From positions 107,576-171,575 of the forward strand of contig JALMLS010000165.1 of NCBI GenBank assembly GCA_038496445.1: DNA of 64,000 nt, given 5' to 3'. A program made the position numbers and the translations under genes. Shown here piece after piece: positions 32,101 to 42,535 of the stretch (position 1 is the stretch's first letter; every line of letters begins with the position of its first letter). Origin of the DNA: Trichosphaerium sp. ATCC 40318. Lineage: Eukaryota; Discosea; Flabellinia; Trichosidae. The notes under the pieces were generated by a model that worked only from the letters and a program-made list of their open reading frames with translations, was not told where the DNA came from and searched no databases.

Positions 32101-34770
32101 GGTGAGGAAACTATAATGCTTGAACGTATGTGTAAAATGATACTCTTCCATGCACTAAAATCAATATTGTAGCTGGTGAGTACAGAAAGACTGGAAAGGC
32201 GCTTTTTAACTATACAACAAATACTATTATCATTGGTGGTAAAAAGGTGCTCTCAATATTCTTGTTCTATGCTTAACTGACTTCTAGATACACCTTGATG
32301 AAACTACAGACAAAGAAGCGCCTAACACTGTGAAAGTTGGTGAAAACATATCAAAAACATTTAAAGCTCTAAAGACATTAAGAGTCAGTGATGAACACGC
32401 TGAGGAAGTGTTTAGTGCTTGTAACAAAAAACGCCAGCTAGTGCTTCATAAAAGCCCGCCTAAAGACGCAGCCACAAAAGACTCTTTTATTATAGACGAA
32501 GGGATAGATGTGTGTATCCTGAGTCTCAAAGCTATCAAAGCTTTATGTAATACAAATGACCTTCAAGTGGCAACCTATGGAAACAATGTTAACGAAGGCG
32601 ATAGTCTGTTTGGTCTTAATGAAGGCAAACTTATTATGAATGGTACATAATTCTGCTTTTTTTCTTACCCTTTGGTTTTCTTTCATTTTGTTTCTTCTTA
32701 CGTTTTGTACAATCAAGGTAACATTATGAAAGTCCTTAATCTTAAACCAAAGACAAAGACAATCACAATTTACAACCGCTACAATAAAGAACAAAAGAAG
32801 AAAGTAAAAATACAAAAAAGCGATGTTCTACCAAATTTAAGTACGACATGCTACCTATTTATGTTTTCTAAACACCATCTAGTTAAAGATAACTTCGGAG
32901 TAAAAACTATTCTCTTGGATGAGAAATCTAATCATATAGCAAGTTACAATGAGGTTAAAGATGAAGGGTCATACTATTACGATGAACACATTCAAGCTGC
33001 AGATCCAAAGACAATCCATTTAAAGTACAATGGCCAAGTAAAAGATATTGTTCTAAATCAAATGTCCACTCTCGACACCATTGGAGGTACCTCTTATTAT
33101 TAATGAAACCTCTAAATGATGATCTTATCTTACATATTCGTTTAGTTCCAAAACTATTTGAACTGCCTCTTGACATCAATCTTATATTTAAAGATGCAAA
33201 GGGTGAAAGAGTTAGGCTCTTCAAAGATGTAGAAAACGATGGCGCATACACCATTGATGGTGTTAAAACTATAAAGCTTTTATATAGAGGCGCTACAACA
33301 TCAATGGCTGTTGAACCAAATACAGACTTATACACTGAAGGTAAAACTCTTAAAAGCCATTTCTGACTAATAGGAGTTAAATACCAAACACAACTCATCG
33401 TTTAAGTAGTTGCGGCACTGTTTGGAGTAGACCCAGATAAAATAAAACTAAAATCCACTGAAGGGAAAACAGTGTTTCACTATTCGCAACTCATGGGTAA
33501 TGCTACTTACAATATTGACGACGGCACAAGAACCATCAATGTTGTGTTTAAAGGAGAAACGAAATCCATAGATATTGGACCAGATACAAAAATAGTAAAT
33601 CAACGTACAGTCTATCTTTAAACCCTTATAACAGACTATTAGTTGCCGTAGTATTTGGATTAGATTCAAATAAAATCAAAGTAAAACTCGAAAATGGGAA
33701 TGAAGTGGTCCACTATACACAATTAGTTGATAATGCCACCTGTTATGTTGTATTAACGAGAAAAGTGATCACATTTATTTATGGAGGCACATCAAAACAA
33801 CATGAGATCGGTATAAACACTGATTTGCATTTTGAAGGTACCGCAACTATTATCACTCCCAGACACTGAGTACCTTTTCTCACGTGTTTGTTTAGTTGCA
33901 AAATTATTTGGGGTCAATTCTGATTGTATTGCTATTCAGGATAAGTATGGGAACAAGCTTGAAAGTGAAGAAGTTATGAATGTTGATAAGTGCTTGGTGA
34001 AAGACACCATTAAAAATATTAAACTCATCTATAAACGCATTGTCAAACACTCAGAAAAAGAGCTTTTAACTAAATACCTAAATGTGACTACAACTACGAA
34101 ATTGTTGCCAGAAGGTACAACGTTTAACAATAATACCAAAACGCTTTAACTAACGCTTCAAACTCGGTTAGTGCAAGCCTTGTTCAGTTTAGACAACGCC
34201 CCAACAATCTCAGACTTTACTGGACAATCTATACATTTCTATTCACAAATAAGACATGGCGGTTTATACCATGTCAAAGACAATACTTCTGCTGTGAAGA
34301 AAAGAAGAGCAACCAGTGATCCAGAAGCAAGTATGAGTGTTGAGAAAAAAGCAAGAAAACTAACGCCGAGAATCTCTGACAATCAAGAGTATTCAATGAG
34401 CGATGCTTTACCTAACTCACCTCATAAATATTCCCAATATGTAACCAAGAGTTCACCAATACGTGACTATCGCCCATCACTAAAGCGTGATGAATATGAA
34501 GATCAATATCACCGCAAACGTCGTGATAGCAACAGTCGATATGACAATGACTCTACAAAAAGATATGTAGACTCACGAACAAGCTATAGAAAAGATGACT
34601 ACACACGCAAGCAACAAGAAATCAGGTACAGACAACGAGATGATAGGCAAAGAAAGGACTGGAAAACAACCAACGAGCAAAAAGAAAAAGAGGATAAACC
34701 AGCTATAGAGGACAAAGACGTAGGTAAGAACATCAACATTATATCGACACCCTCAACAGATGTACTGTAA
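29199..34770 (+). CDS. Large P-loop NTPase with possible nuclease domain, tandem repeats and basic tail (Crinkler-like layout)
   Basis: At least 23 exons join without a frame break into about 1,460 residues; the 5' end is unresolved. Walker A lies near residue 149 (GLYFGCGKST, split by an intron, with one more residue than the usual GxxxxGKS) and Walker B near 262 (PLVFGLDEIS). HFVMAGH follows at a sensor-like place and AGHPRFIQ sits in the helical lid, as in STAND/MNS-type ATPases. Near residues 655-690, MDFYC followed by IGWQMK resembles the D...QxK core of PD-(D/E)xK nucleases. Residues 924-1261 are five repeats, each a whole exon with phase-1 borders. The last 200 residues are Arg/Asp/Ser-rich with KKRR and KKARK, a likely nuclear signal. 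NTPase plus nuclease recalls Crinkler-type proteins; that link and any toxic or defensive role are inference. Confidence 0.72.
32883..34114 (+). repeat. Five exon-encoded repeats inside the NTPase gene
   Basis: Exons 32883-33086, 33146-33340, 33407-33604, 33643-33837 and 33896-34114 each encode 65-73 residues with the consensus V-A-x-L-F-G-V-(N/D)-x-D-x-I, a G-x-x-V strand, Y-x-I and a K-T-I-x-L-x-Y-x-G strand, ending E-G. All introns are phase 1, so units can be gained or lost without a frameshift. The strand-helix order could fit a ubiquitin-like beta-grasp, which I infer from pattern only. Confidence 0.72.
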
Positions 34771-35568
34771 CGCAAATAAAAGAATTTTAAATCAAATTCC
34801 CTGTTTGCTGTGTACATAAGTAGTAGTGCGATTATTTTCTCCTACAGTTGTTTTAAACTGACCGTGCCAGATCCATGGTCAATTTGCGGATCATGTTTTA
34901 GTTATCTATTGCAAAGATACTCATATGCTTCAAAAGATTAACTGGTGATGCTGAGAGTATTAGGCAGTGATGGTAACAAAAATCCGTCTTTCCCAACTCA
35001 GCTCTAAGTAGCATGACAAAGTTTCAGGTTCTCAAAAATGTGGGCGTTGCTCTAACCGAACTTCAGGCTGTAGGGAACGCACGCAGTTCTGGCCAGTTTC
35101 ATTGAGGCCATGTTTACCCAAGTTTAATAATACGAGTGTTCTTAGAGTTTCATGTGACCATAACTGACCATGAAAAGGAACGCAAGTTCAACTCGATAAT
35201 TGTGTTTTTTTTTCGTCCGTAAGTTTTTTTTGAATTCGCTAATAATGTAGAACGGGTGTATGTTTGTATTAATACATAAGCTTACTGGCTTTAAAACGGC
35301 TTTTAGATATCTGATAATTAGGTTACGGAACAGCCGTACAATCTCGTGAATAATCTCATAAACATCTCATGAAGGTTGAGAATGAACTCAAGGATCCCAT
35401 ATTGACATTTAACGCTAACAACATTTTTTTCTAGGTCAAAGTTGGTAAAGAAATTCGCTAATACCGAAAGTTCTGAAATTTCAGTACACAAGAAACTTAA
35501 CTAAACAGATTTTTAACTGGTACAACAAGCTAACTACAACATCTCCTACAGTTCTTGGTTGATTATAA
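34771..35568. other. Intergenic region, no gene recognised
   Basis: About 800 bp with no convincing frame or RNA gene. T tracts near 35205 and 35225. It must contain the promoter of the following F-box/LRR gene. Confidence 0.5.
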
Positions 35569-36711
35569 ATGGCGGAAGAACAAGCAGACAATAACTATAA
35601 CGCACTAGACCTACTGGCACTTCCAGTTGAAATAATAGTTCATATTCTCAAGTTTGGGACGTTTATGCTTCGCTCAGCCCAAACATGCCACCGATTGAGA
35701 GAAATTGTTCATAAGTATATTGGATACAAAAACATTATGGTATTTTCGATAAATGACATGAAAATGCTATCTGGTAGTCCTTTATTGAAAAATACAGCTA
35801 TTTCTTTTGGGTTTATGTGTGATGCTAGTAACTTGCAATTACTTGCAGGTGTACAGAAGATAACCTTTAATAAGCATATGAGTATAACATCTGAGGGTAT
35901 TAAAGCATTGGCAGGTGTACATCACATTGATCTATCACGTACAAATGTGACAGATGAAGGGTTGAAGGTGTTGGCAGGAGTATATACTATCAAGCTATCT
36001 TATTGCCAATCAATAACAGATGAAGGTATTAAGGCATTAGCAGGCGTACCCGAAATTTATTTATCACATACAAATGTAACAGATGAAGGGTTGAAGGCAC
36101 TGGCAGGTGTACATAAAATTGCTTTATCACGTACAAATGTAACGGATGAAGGTCTAAAAGCATTGGCGGGAGTACATACTATTAGGCTATTTTATTGCCA
36201 ATCAATAACAGATGAAGGCATCAAAGCATTAGCAGGCGTACATAAAATTAATTTATCACATACAAATGTAACAGATGAAGGGCTGAAGGTGTTGGCAGGA
36301 GTACATACTATCAAGATAATTTATTGCCAATCAATAACAGACGAGGGCATCAAGGCATTAGCAGGTGTACATCACATTGATCTATCACATACACATGTAG
36401 CAGATGAAGGTCTAAAAGCATTGGCGGGAGTACATACTATCAAGCTATCTTATTGCCGATCAATAACAGATGAAGGCATCAAGGCATTGGCAGGTGTACA
36501 TAAAATTGCTTTATCACATACAAAAGCAACAGATGAAGGGTTGAAGGCATTAGCAGGTGTTTATGCTATTAATGTAGCAGAAGTAAGTATAACAGATGAA
36601 GGACTGAAGGCGCTTGCAGGTGTACACACCCTCACAGTTTGTGATGAAAGACCCGAAGAGGAAATCAAGGCTTTGACTGGTGCACAGAGGATAAAATATG
36701 ATGGATGGTAA
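35569..36711 (+). CDS. F-box/LRR protein with near-identical 23-residue repeats
   Basis: Single exon, 380 residues. An F-box occupies residues 14-55 (LALPVEIIVHILKFG, AQTCHRLREIVHKY). About eleven leucine-rich repeats of 23-24 residues follow, alternating two types: ITDEGIKALAGVHxIxLS and VTDEGLKALAGVHTI. This is the cysteine-containing LRR subclass of SCF substrate receptors. Neighbouring repeats are almost identical at DNA level (GATGAAGG...AAGGCATTAGCAGG), which indicates recent tandem expansion or gene conversion. Predicted SCF adaptor with unknown target. Confidence 0.88.
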   Translation: MAEEQADNNYNALDLLALPVEIIVHILKFGTFMLRSAQTCHRLREIVHKYIGYKNIMVFSINDMKMLSGSPLLKNTAISFGFMCDASNLQLLAGVQKITFNKHMSITSEGIKALAGVHHIDLSRTNVTDEGLKVLAGVYTIKLSYCQSITDEGIKALAGVPEIYLSHTNVTDEGLKALAGVHKIALSRTNVTDEGLKALAGVHTIRLFYCQSITDEGIKALAGVHKINLSHTNVTDEGLKVLAGVHTIKIIYCQSITDEGIKALAGVHHIDLSHTHVADEGLKALAGVHTIKLSYCRSITDEGIKALAGVHKIALSHTKATDEGLKALAGVYAINVAEVSITDEGLKALAGVHTLTVCDERPEEEIKALTGAQRIKYDGW

Positions 36712-36894
36712 CCAACTTGCTAATTTAACGAAATGTTATTTGAGACAAATTGCTTAGCAAAGAATGCTGTATTGCTTATTTTGTTGTATAACTAATAAAC
36801 TATCTGAGATTATCACGTGACCAAGTTGCCTTTTGCTTGTTGTCAAGTACCAGACAAAGATGTGAACAGTCTTGCTAATAACTTCATCCAATTT

Positions 36895-37330
36895 CTGCGC
36901 CGTTAGATTCACTTGTTCTTGTTAGTCCAACACTACCAGATTGGAGGAGAGACTCCGTCTCGCTCGGCTGCGACCCTACCTGGATCAACGTAGCCAGAGA
37001 CCCATCCCATTTATTGGATTAATCTCTTGTACAAATCAATAAATTACATTACATTAAACAACTTTTTCTATCGTCATTGCATAAGATGAATCAATACAAG
37101 TTCTAGACTAGGATTATAAGAAAAAATTCGCTTATAGACATGTCAAACGCTGTGTAGGGCGTTATAAGAGATAACTAGCCAAGATGGATTATGCTCTTAT
37201 GACGGTACAAACAATATTTTACCGGCGTTTGATAAGCGGGGTAGTTTGTTACTTAAGGTAGTTTCCAGTGTAGCAACTTCGGTGAGTAGCAGTTCAATCA
37301 ATGAGCAAAAAGTGTTATTCCAGATATTTT
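36895..37330. repeat. Dispersed repeat, copy 2 (partner at 16600-16900)
   Basis: Block A (GGAGGAGAGACTCC to CCCATTTATTGG) is the reverse complement of part of copy 1. Block B (GGCGTTTGATAAGCG, TTCGGTGAGTAGC) is in the same orientation. No coding capacity is seen. Confidence 0.55.
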
Positions 37331-37351
37331 TATTTACTCTTTTTTTTGTGT

Positions 37352-40300
37352 TTACAGTTCTTCGTTAAACTCAATATCATTGCCATCATCACTACCATCA
37401 TCACTACCCATACTCATTTCTTCTAAGCTGGCGTCACTATCCTCATCAAGGATATTGGACGAGTCAACATAATCTAAAACTAAATCTGTGATGCTATCTT
37501 CATCGCTGTCATTTACAGATACTTCGTCTAGGTTTATACCCTCTGGAACGTCTATATCGTCATCCATTTCTATAATATTTTCATCACCGTTCTAAAAGGA
37601 ATTATGTCAGCACAAACGCTATGCCACGTGACGGACTGTAAGATAAAAAAAAAAAAGTGCAAAAAATAGTTTTCCGCTTTCTTTTCTGTAAGTTGGATCG
37701 GAGCAAAGATAATGTAGTGTAAGGAATGGTACTTTGGTAATATGTAATTTTTTTGTTCAGAAGCAGAGTAAATGCATGTTTTGGAAGCAGAGTAAAAGCA
37801 TGTTTTGGAAGCAGAGTAAAAGCATGTTTTGCGGGTTTGTTTTTGTAGTCATTTTTATTACCTGTTTTGCTGGCATTGATGTGTATTTTCCTTTACCCTT
37901 TTTGCATATTTTCTTGCATCCAATGATACAACACATTGTCAAACAAGCTATGAACATTACCAAGAATATTCCTAAACACAACAAAGCGATTAGTTTTCTA
38001 CCAAAGAAGTATCACTAATAAAAAAAAGCATACCAATGAGTCCTCCAATGAGTATTGCCAGAGTAGTTTCCATTCCATCTCCCCCTTTATCATCCAGTAC
38101 AGTCACTGGATCTCTACAATTATATGGAGGCTAAAAAGAAGGTGAGAGACAGTAACGTAAAAAAAAATAGCAATTCTTCAAAAAAAAATCAAAAATGTAA
38201 TAGAATACGTATCCATACATCAAATATCAAGCCCTCAGCACAAACAATGTTAGTACATCCCAGGTCATATTTGAGTGTATCTGGATTACATTCTTGAGTT
38301 CCATAACCACGTGATACCTAAGAACACAACAAGTGAGACAACTTTTTTTTGTAGGAACAAAAAAAGCCTCAAAACGTACATAGCAAGTTATGTGTGTCCC
38401 TGGCTCGCACTCATCAGTAGCCTTGTATTTTGTGCTGACCTCAACATACAACCACAAAGGATCATTGTAGCTGTAGAACAAATAAGTAAAAACCAAAAAA
38501 AGTTGACAATAGAAACTAAAACAAAGGTCGCTGCTGCACATCATAACTAACCTCTTGCTTGTCAGCTGGATGTGATGATTTGATATGTCTTCTCTAAACT
38601 CTTCAGGTAGTAATTCTCTTTCAGGATCTTCTTTCCAGCTAACATTATCGTCAGACCAAAAAAAATCAAGCGCAAAAAAAAAAAAGAAAAGCGACTTAAA
38701 ACACACGTGTATATCTCTCTTATTGCCCATCTGAAAACAGCTGTTGAAGGCATCAAAGGTGGAACAGTAACATGGTTAGTTAAGTTAAGGTGCTTGATAT
38801 CTTTTTGTATTGAAGCAAGGGAGTAAACTTGACCTCCAGGGAAGCTAGAGAATGACATATTCCTACCCTAAAGACCGACTCATAAGTATGATAGGAGCAA
38901 TGTTACCACTCTTGCAATATTACCTGTAAACCACCTACTACTACAGTAGTTACTCCTGCTGTTTCTTGAAGCGCTCTAGAGAATACAGCACATGTACTGC
39001 CACAATAACCTTGGGTTTAAGTTAGTTGGCGTTCTGAAACTTATACGGCTTACCAAAGCTTAAGAGAACTACTGATGCTGGAGTGTATGTATAGTGTCTT
39101 GGTTTAGGCCATTTAGCGTAAACTTCAGTGCAGTTGTCGTAAATTCTTTGGGAGAAAACACGAATACCTAATTGTAGAAAAAAGTTGTAAGCATGCCTTT
39201 GCTGTTGAAGTTGTTGGCCGTCTAAAATGTTATTTACCTGCTCCTCTATTGCGTGCTACTCCTTGAGTCATCCATGAATCATCTGTATATGCCTCACTAG
39301 TGTTATAGTTTCGCCACTTTAAGTGAGAAGTTAGATTTATTCAAACATAAAAAAGGAACTTCGTTTTAACGCACATTTGAAGGTCCCCACATTGTTTCGG
39401 TATCATTCTTCATTGATGCTTCTGTAGCTAATGTCTCTTGTAGTGGTGTCTAGAAGTAAAAGAAATTATTTCGAAAATAATCTAAATGAGTAAAGGTACC
39501 TGAACAAAATCATACTCTCCTTTAGGTGCAGGTTTGCCTTATAATAATTTTTTAGCACCTTAAAACTTTTTTGTTTTCTTACCTAACAAAAACTCTATCA
39601 ATGCATATCCGGCACATATATTTCCTCCACCATTATTCCTAGCTCACTGTTAGCAAAGTGTACTCAACGAAGCTTGATGAGAATACCAAACAAGTGTACC
39701 TTAAATCGATGATCATATTAAAAAGTTTATGATCTTGAGCGAGTTCAAGTCCTAGAGGGTTGTTAAGCAGTTCCTTTCTTTTATTGTATCATGGTATGGT
39801 ACCTTTTAATACTTCAAGACGGAATAATTCAGAGTCATGTGGATGGAAGCTTGCGATACGAAGAACGACAGTATCATTCTGTACTTTAAAAAATTGCACA
39901 GCTTTTTCCTTTCCTTCGTACAATACCGATACAGGCGCAGCTATTGATTTGTTAGAGGATATGTTCTTGATACATATGTTGCGCACGTAGTTTAGCTTGT
40001 GTTTCATTGGTTGAACTGATTGATTCCAATGAACGTTTGGTTTGTACATCAAGAAGCTTTTTTTTTGATGAATTAGTTCGAGGTTTTTTTTTTCATTGGT
40101 TAAAGGATTGCTTACTGTGTTGTAATATTTCTTGTTTTCTTTCGTCCATACGTTGTCTGTAGATACTTCGATATCGCTTAAGATTGATTCATTTGTGTTC
40201 TCATCAGTTATGCTAGCAGCAGCATAACGTCCTTGTAGCTGATCTTTTGATGATATTTTCTATTGAAAGAGTTATTAAGTGTTAACCTTTCTCATCGTTA

Positions 40301-42273
40301 ATGTATTACCATCTTGCTATGTGCCACCCAAGGAAATGTTACAGTAGTATTAGTGCCATTGATTGACAACTTATAAGTGACAGAAGGATTTTTAGGAACA
40401 GGATGGAGTTTAATATTTCTCATCGAGAACAAACCTAGAATGTATATGTCACCATAACAAACTCACCTTGTCGTTCATACCTTTGATCAACGCCATGTTA
40501 AATCTTGTACCCAAGTCCTTACTGTATCCAACCTTAGTTTTAGCAAACTCAGTAAGATGCTCTAAAGCATCTTCTCCATCTATTTCAATAACTTCAGCAC
40601 CTATAAAAAGAATAAGAAAAATATAAGAATGTCAAATGTGTCACTACCATTCAAAGAAGTGTCTGTGGCATTTCTGACGAAAATCTGTTGTTTCTTTGGT
40701 ACTAATGATGCATTTGTGTTTTCTGGTATGTAACTGGATAGTAGGAATGGTTGTAAGAAGACAACATCATAGCTATGAGGCTTGTAGTAAATAGTATGTG
40801 CATCATTTAGCTTTAAAAATATTGCAGCTAATCTTTCATGAAATTCAATACTTGATAACGTTTGTGTTTCGTTTAAAAATGCTCTACGTAAATGTTAATA
40901 TTGTTATACATCACTACAAGTATTCTTTCTTTTCATGTGACGCACTTAAGTTCAGTTTTAGTATCACTATCAAGTAATATCTTATTTATATCCAAAAAAA
41001 CATATGACTCTAGTACTGATAGTATTGCTTGTATTGTTTGGTTTCTGTCTTCAATAGGTGCTTCTAGAGACTCTAAACACGATTTCATTTTACTGTACTC
41101 AACCAACGAACACGCTTCAAAATGACAAGCGTCACTAACACAAAACTATTAGCAAGAACATTCATAAAATAGAAAAATAAAATGCAAAAAAAACATACGC
41201 GCAAAATGGACCTGACATTGCACCAGTACAGTTGACTGCAACTTGTTCTAAGATATTGTGTTAGTAACGAATATTATTACCATAAAATAAATGAAGTTAA
41301 CATACTCTTAACACCAGTAGTAACAGAAGATCCGTTAACAGAAACGTAAAATCCAAAAGAAGAATTTTGGATAACATTCACACCATCTGTGCTACAAGCA
41401 CCAGAATCATCACAATATTCGCCTACAGAACATCCAGAAATTGCAGAACCCGGTATATCACAATCTAGACGAAGTAATCAACAAGAGACTCAAAAAAACG
41501 CAAAAAAGAGCCCAAAAACAGGCAAAAAAAAAATACAGAATTCTCAGCGATTTTCTTGTACTTTGATTGTTGTTGTTTTCGTACCTGGGTCATAAACTCC
41601 ATGTCCACAGTCACAGACACCGTCATCTTTGTTGTATCCATTCACAGCATTGGTTGAAGGAAGATCACAAGATGCACCAGCGTACGCTGGTTTACACTTT
41701 ACCTCACAAATACCGTAAGAAGGTCCAGTTCTTTGAGTGTATTCTCCTAACGGTTCAAGTTAGAAAATTGTAGAATCGCATTGATATGCTATAAGATGCG
41801 TTGGAAACGCTGCGCTTATGCATAAGCGCCAAAAGGAGGATAATACAACGGCAGAAGTCGGTGAAATTTGATGTACCGCGGTTTAGCACTGTATTTGTGC
41901 AATTAGTGCATTTTCCATCGTATCTAGAGGTTATTTAGGTGCTGGCTAACAAGAATTAAGTAGATACCCGCAAAAGCTTCCAGCATCGCATCCAAGTATC
42001 TGTTTATGATATCCATCGCAATCTAGTGCGCTTTAAGTAACCTACAAGCGGATTTTCGTTACCTGGATCGTAAACACCGTGATTGCAATCGCAAGCACCT
42101 CCAGTCGCCCATTTATCCTTTCCACCAGTCCATTCGTTCGGTGGCGTACATCTATAGCGTTTTAACAAATAACAACCTTTAGAATCGCCGCACGTTATAT
42201 TTAATGCTGCACAGGCGCCCAAAAAAGCTAAAAGGGCTATCAAAAGGGCAAACGCTCGCATTCCTGTTGACAC
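37352..42273 (-). CDS. Membrane-anchored S41-type peptidase homologue with EGF-like N-terminus
   Basis: Many short exons on the minus strand. The N-terminus has a signal peptide (RAFALLIALLAFLGACA) and two EGF-like blocks (CDCNHGVYDPG, VCDCGHGVYDPG). A helical region contains NDAHTIYY, then the S41-type core: MIIDLRNNGGGNICAGYAL and YCGSTCAVFSRAL, where the serine after Gly fits the nucleophile of C-terminal-processing-like serine peptidases. A helix (LAILIGGLIGIFLVMFIACL) follows, then a basic stop-transfer CKKICKKGKGK. The acidic exon 37352-37567 (with a good acceptor before it) joins in frame as a cytoplasmic tail across a roughly 250-nt intron. Alternatively the gene ends at 37757 with a repeated QNMLLLCF tail. 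Probable type I surface protein; the catalytic Lys was not verified. Confidence 0.7.
37757..37822. repeat. 24-bp tandem repeat in the terminal intron or tail of the S41-type gene
   Basis: Three copies of a unit containing AGCAGAGTAAA and GCATGTTTTGGA. On the minus strand they are open and would encode QNMLLLCF repeats if read through. Whether they are intron or coding depends on use of the CAG/GTAATA donor. Confidence 0.65.
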
Positions 42274-42535
42274 TTTTGTATAAATCGGTAAGCACGCGAA
42301 TAAAAAAATGTTACTTAACTACTCACATTTACACGTCACGTGTTCTCAAAAATATCGGTTGAAATAATTGATGAAAGGGTATTCAGCCTTGAGAAGTTTA
42401 AAGAGTTTGGCCAAGAAAGGCTTGCAAGAATCTTTTATTTACACTTTTTTTTTTTTTTTCAATCGGAAAAAACATGTCGTGAGCTTTCTTTGATCTATCA
42501 GTCTCTGCATGTTTATCAACACGTGATTTTTTGGT

